A DNA stretch of 64,000 nucleotides, taken from Micropterus salmoides (Eukaryota; Chordata; Actinopteri; Centrarchiformes; Centrarchidae). The position numbers and the translations under genes are program-made. Under the pieces are notes generated by a model. That model saw nothing but the letters and a program-made list of their open reading frames with translations. It ran no database searches and was not told the origin of the DNA. Below are positions 57,790-64,000 of this stretch, piece by piece. How positions within the stretch are numbered: the first letter of the stretch is position 1; each line of letters starts with the position of its first letter. The stretch is from NCBI RefSeq assembly GCF_014851395.1, contig NW_024040485.1, positions 13,540,899-13,604,898 on the forward strand. The letters run 5' to 3'.

Positions 57790-60700
57790 TGTTTTCTTTT
57801 TATTTTAAATATAGACTCTGACCATGAAAACAGAAAACCTTGTAAAATGTGATGTAGCCTAATTCACTACAATAGTCCTACAAAACTTTGAGTAATCTGT
57901 GCTTTGTGTGTAACGGGGTAGACCTGTATCAGCCAATTTTGAGTGCAGTGGTAGTGTGAGGGGTGAGCACTTATAGTGAGTGTGCATTTGGTGGGTGTGG
58001 TTTTGCACTTGGGTTAATTGCATGGGTATGGACTAATGGCAGACAGGTGTGCTTGGGCATGACATCCATCTGCAAACTATTTAACCAGCCACACACTAGG
58101 CTCAAGAGTCTTCTGTTTGTCTCCTGTGTGCAGGTACAGAGTGATCTTGACTGTCTTCTTCCCTGGGGGTAGCTCTTGTTATGTGGGCTGGTGGTATTGT
58201 CTGTATGGGATGGTTTATAAATTGATGTTGTTCAGAATAACACACTTATTCTGAATATATAATACACATTTGCTCTTTAAATATTTTCTCCTGAATACAT
58301 TTTTTTTTTATTAAACTCAAAAGCCCTTCTCTTTCTTTCTATAGCCTACATAGACAAAGGTAGCGTGGGAGCGGCCAACCCAGGGCCCACACTGGTGGGG
58401 GTCACTTTGCTGTGGACTAGTGATGTGCGGATCGATCCTAAAGTATTGATATTTCTGATACCAACGAGTCCTGCTCCAGGATCGATATCTAAACACACTC
58501 ATTTGGAGTGAGTGTGTGTTTTATAAGTATCTTACTATCACCAGTATGGTCTAATTATACTCAGTTGATAGGAACTACTTTCCCTTCCTCTCCTCTCAGG
58601 AGCATTTCTGCAGCGAAGCCTGTAACGTTAGCCTGCCCCACATTAATGACTTGTTTTTGTCCTTTTTGTGCTTCTACGACATTCTTCAAAGCTCTCGTTT
58701 CTTGGCTTAGATTTTGTTGATTTGGCGATTAGTGCTTTGTTTTTGTGCTTCTACTATGATTAAGTAGGCTATATAGTAAAAATGTTTCCTTTTGTCTGAT
58801 TTAACTGTTTATTGTTGATATACCATCAGAAGCATGTAACGGGAACCTCAAACTAAACCAACACAAAAAACTGTATTTTCACTCCATTTTCCAGATGTTT
58901 GCATTCTATTGCCAAAACGGTTACGTTTAGGTTCAAAACCTAACTAAAAAGAAAAATACATTTTTAAAGCCTGAACTCCTTATCAGGACACTGAGCGCCT
59001 ATTTCTATTCCTTACTGTAATGACCTCTGTGAAAGACTTCAGGTGAAGAAAAGGTACACTTTGTTTTTGTTTTTTTTATTTCTCTGTTCATGTTTTTAAA
59101 ACAAGTTATTTTTCTCTTTGCTCTTTAACAATTTACATAACAGGGGGAAAAAAATACAAAAGAAAAATAGATAAAACAGCACTCTCCAGCTCAGATAATG
59201 TGGAAAATGCAGAAAAGAATTACATGTCACATGAGTGCTTTCCTTATCACAAACATTTTTACATGTTTAGACATGTATAATCTTTTCTATTTTATGATCA
59301 AGCTGAACTGTCTTTGGAGATTTGTGAATGATAATCATCCTATATATTGCTTATTCAACATTTCCAATAGAGGGTACTGTATCTTATTGTGTCACCAGCT
59401 ACTGCTGCAAGTCAGGTGAAACAAGCCATTTTATAATGTGGCCAGTGTGTTAAGATGTCTTTCAAATACTTCTGATTTAATTATGTTTTATTCAGTAATG
59501 AATTGATGTTATACAGTTAAAGCCTTCCCCTTGTTTCTTCTCTTGAACTTTAAGTCATTTGTGAAAAAAAAAAAAAAAAAAAGCATGATGATTAATAACA
59601 ATTGATCAGGCAGGCAAAACAGCAGTGGTTATACAACCCTGAAATTACAAGAGATGAATTACTAAACATACCTGCTAATTACCTTACAGATATTTAACTT
59701 AAACACTGCAGTAAACAATCAACCCAGCTCTGGCTCCACCTCATTTACAGATTGGACTTTCAGGGCCACTGCAATGTCAGTCATGTTATCAAAAGCCACC
59801 TATAAACACAAACTAGTAAAATTGCATAGCTCTACTAGAGAGCCTCTTTTTACCTCAGGGTTATCAATCTCCAGTGCCTTCTCTGCAGTGAACTCTAGCA
59901 TAACAGGCTATACAGTCTACAGGTTCTAGGCGGCAGGTGGCTTGAAATGCCTGCAATGAAATCAAGTTAAGACATGTTCACAAAAGTTAATACATTTTCA
60001 GCCTTGATGCATACCTTCTAGAAGACATACCTGCTAACCACACAAACACATGCCTCCAGAGAGATCCTGAGTGCTCCCTGTAAATCAACTGTTAGAGGCA
60101 CAGGTGTGTGCCTGCTTCTGTACAGACAATGGAGTTTCCCTGAGAGGTTGGAACTGATGACTGATTAATTTATTGATTGAACTGTGGATCACCTTTTCTT
60201 GATTTGACATTCAAATTTTCTAGACTTCATGAACGGTTTTCTCATAAACTCAACCACCACCAAAATGCTGTGTATTTAGACTCATTTTGCACATATTTAC
60301 ATGTAAAAACTAATATATTTACATTGAAAACCTAAATAAAAAGACAAAGAAAAATAATCAGGATAAGTGCCTATTTTTATTCCTTGATGACCTTTTTGAA
60401 AGATTTGTGCCAGGTGAGGAAAAGATACAAGTAAGGCAGATTCCAGACATTTTGCAATTATATGGGGCAATGTGGCAATTCACAATGGTTTACAGCCCAT
60501 CCCAGGAGAGTGTCACTTTTCTTTCCAAATGCTTCTCTTTTTCAAATCATTTCCTCATGGACAGTTTATAGCCACCACCATGGAGCGGTTGGTAAGGAAC
60601 GCTGTACAGATGAGAGAGAGATGTTTGCCTGTTTGCGTAGTTCTGTTTTGGATACAAGTTGAAATAGTTTGAAGTTTATATACTGTTAAAAGAGACATGT

Positions 60701-61690
60701 GTTTAAAAGTTATGAAACAATCCATAATTTTGATATTGTAAAATGACTTGAGTTTTCCAGTGACTGTAGCAATCAACCTCTATGGTTTGACAGTTACATT
60801 GTGACAGAACAGAAAAATCAGATCAACACGCTAGGTTTTTACTTCAGCTGTATTTACTGTAGAAGCCTCATCATAAAAATGTTCCATAACAATGAACTGC
60901 ACCCTGTGTAACAAAAGTGTCATCCCGCATACAGTAAAACCTACATAGTACATATTATCAGGGTTTGCTGAGTGAGTGCAGCAGGAGTGAGCCCAAACGC
61001 ATGACACTGTGAGCTGTGATTGAGTTCCAAACACACATGAACAGAACTCACGAGTACAGGAACTGGTACATCCAAAAAGCAGCAACATCCAACAGGACTG
61101 ACACAAGACAATGACTGGACAGGAAATGAACAGAAACACCAGACATTTATACACAGTGACTAACGAGCAGGACGGGAGCAACACAGGTGACTGGGATCAG
61201 GGTTAACGAGGCAGAGAGACAGAAGGGAAAACGGAGACTAGCAGGCAGGCAGATTACTGAGGGGGGAAAAGACAAAACACAAGTTACTCAACACTGAACA
61301 TCAGAGTAATATAAACAAGTGGACAGATCACAAATGAACTAACACCAACAAGGAACACAGACAGAAGCTAAGGCAGACACCGAGATAACAGGACAGAAAG
61401 TGACAAGTGAGAATAAATCTGCATAAACTATTAAATGTGATATCAACCTTTGCTAAATCAGTTTTTGAAGCATTTTGATAGGCTACACAATATCTCTGTA
61501 GTCGAGAACATGCAATAACAACTGGGATACCAGCCTCTCTTTTACATTCATGGTGAAACAGTTCTTTGATCTGTACAAAACACAGATAGAACAGCAAACC
61601 TTTTTACACATATAGTCTATTTGCTTTTTATATGATAGTTCAGAGTCAATCTATAGCCCCCGATATTTTAGCCAATAAACCTTAATGCAT
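57790..61690. other. Intergenic DNA downstream of cyp8b1
   Basis: No convincing gene. A hAT-like end lies at 58418-58495, a poly(A) run at about 59563-59582, and a segment at about 61000-61260 resembling retroelement long-terminal-repeat sequence (uncertain). Confidence 0.4.
58418..58495. mobile_element. hAT-like terminal fragment
   Basis: Begins CTAGTGATGTGCGGATCGAT, as many fish hAT elements do, and continues with GATACCAACGAGTCC and a second ATCGATA block. The other end was not identified. Confidence 0.4.
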
Positions 61691-61696
61691 CATCAT

Positions 61697-61756
61697 GGGG
61701 AGAGAGGGAAAGAGAGAGAGAGAAAAAGAGAGAGAAAGAAAGAAAGAAAGAAAGAG
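61697..61756. repeat. (GA)n/(GAAA)n simple repeat
   Basis: Purine-rich run of GAGA passing into AAAG tetranucleotides, just left of the LINE. Confidence 0.9.
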
Positions 61757-61904
61757 CCATGAAAGCAGAATAGAACAGAAACGTAGTGCACATAAGCATA
61801 AAGCTTGTCTATTTGAATATTCAACCAGGCATGCATATGAATGTTAGGCAAAACGTCAGGGAGGCGCCTCAAGAGAAAGTTTTTGACTCTGCGCAAATGA
61901 ACTC

Positions 61905-62570
61905 TAAGCACCTCTATGACGCATTATCTAAAGATATAGTTTCCCTTGATGGCATCGCCCTGGCCTCCAGCACCACTGTGAGGAATCTTGGAGTTATCTT
62001 TGATCAGGACATGTTGTTTAAGTCTCACATTAAGCAAATTTCAAGGACCGCCTTTTTCACCTACTTAATATTGCTAAAATCAGGAATATCCTGTCTAAAA
62101 ATTATGCAGAAAAACTAGTCCATGCATTTGTTAATTCCTTATTATCAGGCTGCTCGAAAAAGTCCATTAAGACTCTTGAGCTGATCCAGAATGCTGCAGC
62201 ACGTGTTCTGACAGGAACCAGGAAAAGAGATCACATTTCTCCTGTTTTAGCTTCTCTGCATTGGCTTCCAGTAAAATCCAGAATAGAATTTAAAATCATT
62301 CTTCTTACCTACAAAGCTCTTAATGGTCAGGCACCATCTTATCTTAAAGAGCTCATAATACCCTACTACCCCACCAGAGCACTGCGCTCCCAGAATGCAG
62401 GGTTACTTGTGGTTCCTAGAGTCTCCAAAAGTAGACTAGGAGCCAGAGCGTTCAGCTATCAAGCTCCTCTCCTGTGGAACCAGGTTCCAGTTTGGGTTCA
62501 GAAGGCAGACACCATCTCCACATTTAAGAGTAGGCTTAAGACTTTCCGCTTTGATAAAGCTTATAGTTAG
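61905..62570 (+). pseudogene. LINE ORF2 reverse transcriptase, broken C-terminal part
   Basis: The frame is open from upstream through SRTAFF and then shifts; the rest is read in the next frame to the TAG near 62567. One small deletion removes about eight conserved codons. No catalytic RT motifs (YxDD region) are included. Confidence 0.75.
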
Positions 62571-63057
62571 GGCTGGCTCAGGTGAGTCCTGAACCATCCC
62601 TTAGTTATGATGCTATAGACCTAGACTGCCAGGGTATTTCCCATGATGCACTGAGCTCCTCTCTCCTCTACTTTCTCTCCCTCTGTATGAAACCTCATCC
62701 CATTATTGCATGTTACTAACACAACTTCACCCCCTTTCCGGTAGTCTTGTGCTTTCTCGTCCCTCTCCTCTCTCTTCCTATCACTTCCTGCAGGTGTTTC
62801 TGGCTCTGGAGTTGTGGAGTCTGGATCTGTGGCTGCGAGTCACCTGCTGCCCCCGTGTTCCTGCTAGAGACCCTCTGCCACAACAACTGTTGTTACTAGT
62901 CCTATTGTTATTATTGTTATTATAATCATTAACATTACGATTATTATCATTAACACTACTATACATATCTATACCATTTTTCATTTAGTCATTTAGTCTA
63001 TAGCAACATCACCTTTACCGTCTGTACCTCTGTGTGTATATTGTGTAGGCTGCCTCC

Positions 63058-63126
63058 CACCCCTCTCTCTCCTTCCCTCCCTCTCTTTTTCTCTCTGTTC
63101 CTCTCCTGCCCTCTCTCTCTCTCTTG

Positions 63127-63171
<45 letters not shown>
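63058..63171. repeat. (TC)n tract within the LINE 3' UTR
   Basis: Pyrimidine-rich run with about 50 bp of pure TC dinucleotide. Confidence 0.95.
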
Positions 63172-63429
63172 CCCTTCACCCCCAACCGGTCGAGGCAGAT
63201 GGCCGCCCACCCTGAGCCATGGTTCTGCTCGAGGTTTCTGCCTCTTAAAAGGAAGTTTTTCCTTGCCTTTGTCGCCTAGTGCTTGCTCTTGGTGGGAATT
63301 GTTGGGCTTCTGTAAATAACATCATAGATTATGGTCTAGACCTGCTCTTTTATGAAAAGTGCTGTGAGATAACTGTTGTTGTGATTTGGTGCTATATAAA
63401 TAAAATTGAATTGAATTGAATTGAATATA

Positions 63430-64000
63430 GGGGACAAAATTAAAATTATCATGCAAACTTGAAAATGAAAATGTAATCCCACAATAACATTATAATTTTT
63501 CACATATGTATGTGTTATTTAGGTAATAATTTCTATGAAAATGCAATCATTTTCATTTTCACATACTTGTGTGAGCATTCTAGGACCATATTAAAATGAA
63601 AATGGAAACAGCATTTGACATTTGATTTTCAAAGACTTAGTCTGCTCTATAGTGGACTATATTCAAATGCAATAAGTGAAACAGCGCCCCCAGTCTATTG
63701 CATTTACATGTCCATGTGTTCATGGTCTTTTTAAGTCAAAAATAAGATTAAAATGCCAATTTGTAACTATGTGACAATGAAAATGAGAACAACATTTGAC
63801 ATTACATTTTCAAAGACTTAGTCTGCTCTATAGTGGACTTTATTCAAATGTAATGAATGAAACAATGCCCTCAATCTGAGGTGTTTCTTTCCATCTTAAA
63901 ACTGAAAACCCTGTTATAATCCTGCAGTGAATACTAACTTCTGCAATATTGTAAATCATTAAACCTCACTATCAAATTTGTTCACTTTTTCATCAGTGTG
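63430..64000. repeat. Short internal repeats at the right edge
   Basis: The block TTTTCAAAGACTTAGTCTGC, then TCTATAGTGGACT and ATTCAAATG, occurs twice (63629 on and 63808 on), about 180 bp apart. Otherwise nothing recognised. Confidence 0.6.

Larger units (their letters stand above)
61860..63425 (+). mobile_element. 5'-truncated LINE (L2/CR1 group)
   Basis: About 1.6 kb. The coding part (to about 62570) carries reverse-transcriptase C-terminal blocks: SSTTVRNLGVIFDQDM, SHIKQISRTAFF, then after a one-base deletion near 62060 NIAKIRNIL, LELIQNAAARVLTGTRKRDH, LASLHWLPVKSRIEFKI, YKALNGQAPSYLKEL, FSYQAPLLWNQVPVW and FKSRLKTFRFDKAYS then a stop. The usual LDYCNS-type block before LLSGC is deleted. 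A 3' UTR with a (TC)n tract follows and the element ends in AATTGAATTGAATTGAAT, the typical tandem tail. Not active. Confidence 0.85.

Noticed and set aside
63032..63319. Ser/Leu-rich open frame
   Set aside because: Translation of the TC tract in the LINE 3' UTR.
1..64000. CRISPR arrays, operons or bacterial-type systems
   Set aside because: Spliced vertebrate genes and fish repeats throughout; the short tandem repeats are microsatellites.

Overview
The window is vertebrate nuclear DNA, almost certainly from a ray-finned (teleost) fish. The genes are split by short GT-AG introns, the dispersed repeats belong to families I recognise from teleost genomes, and the gene order matches two human chromosome 3p blocks. 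There is no sign of bacterial or organellar sequence. Five genes can be supported by homology.

0-6.1 kb: the last five coding exons and long 3' UTR of a parathyroid hormone receptor 1 gene (pth1r, + strand). 6.1-19.4 kb: tmie (transmembrane inner ear protein, - strand), tail-to-tail with pth1r, with four coding exons plus an in-phase alternative last exon at 13.0 kb. 19.4-29.3 kb: intergenic, holding a decayed PIF/Harbinger transposon interrupted by a fold-back element, a LINE 3' end and unassigned DNA. 29.3-36.2 kb: ccdc13 (- strand), with about 13 coding exons, a 5' UTR exon and an RFX X-box at its promoter. 36.2-40.5 kb: MITE-like elements and a diverged ~0.7 kb tandem duplication. 40.56-41.85 kb: higd1a (- strand). 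41.9-54.8 kb: a repeat-rich stretch with a DIRS-type recombinase remnant split by a palindromic element, a second fold-back element with a tRNA-like module, diverged local duplications and an antisense LINE fragment. 54.8-56.3 kb: intronless cyp8b1 (+ strand). 56.3-64 kb: 3' flank and repeats, including a ~1.6 kb truncated LINE.

The genes do not form one pathway. PTH1R is a hormone GPCR, TMIE belongs to the hair-cell mechanotransduction complex, CCDC13 is a centriolar-satellite/ciliary coiled-coil protein, HIGD1A is a mitochondrial inner-membrane protein, and CYP8B1 is the bile-acid sterol 12-alpha-hydroxylase. What links them is synteny: pth1r-tmie and ccdc13-higd1a-cyp8b1 are each neighbours in human, and here the two blocks sit side by side.

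I found no wholly new biological system. The most interesting points are the alternative tmie terminal exon, fold-back elements carrying tRNA-Met-like modules in their arms, a Penelope-like insertion with intact target-site duplication and a hammerhead-like core, the X-box at the ccdc13 promoter, and a conserved ccdc13 last exon that does not join in frame. All exon borders were read by eye from splice consensus, phase and remembered family sequences; no alignment was run.
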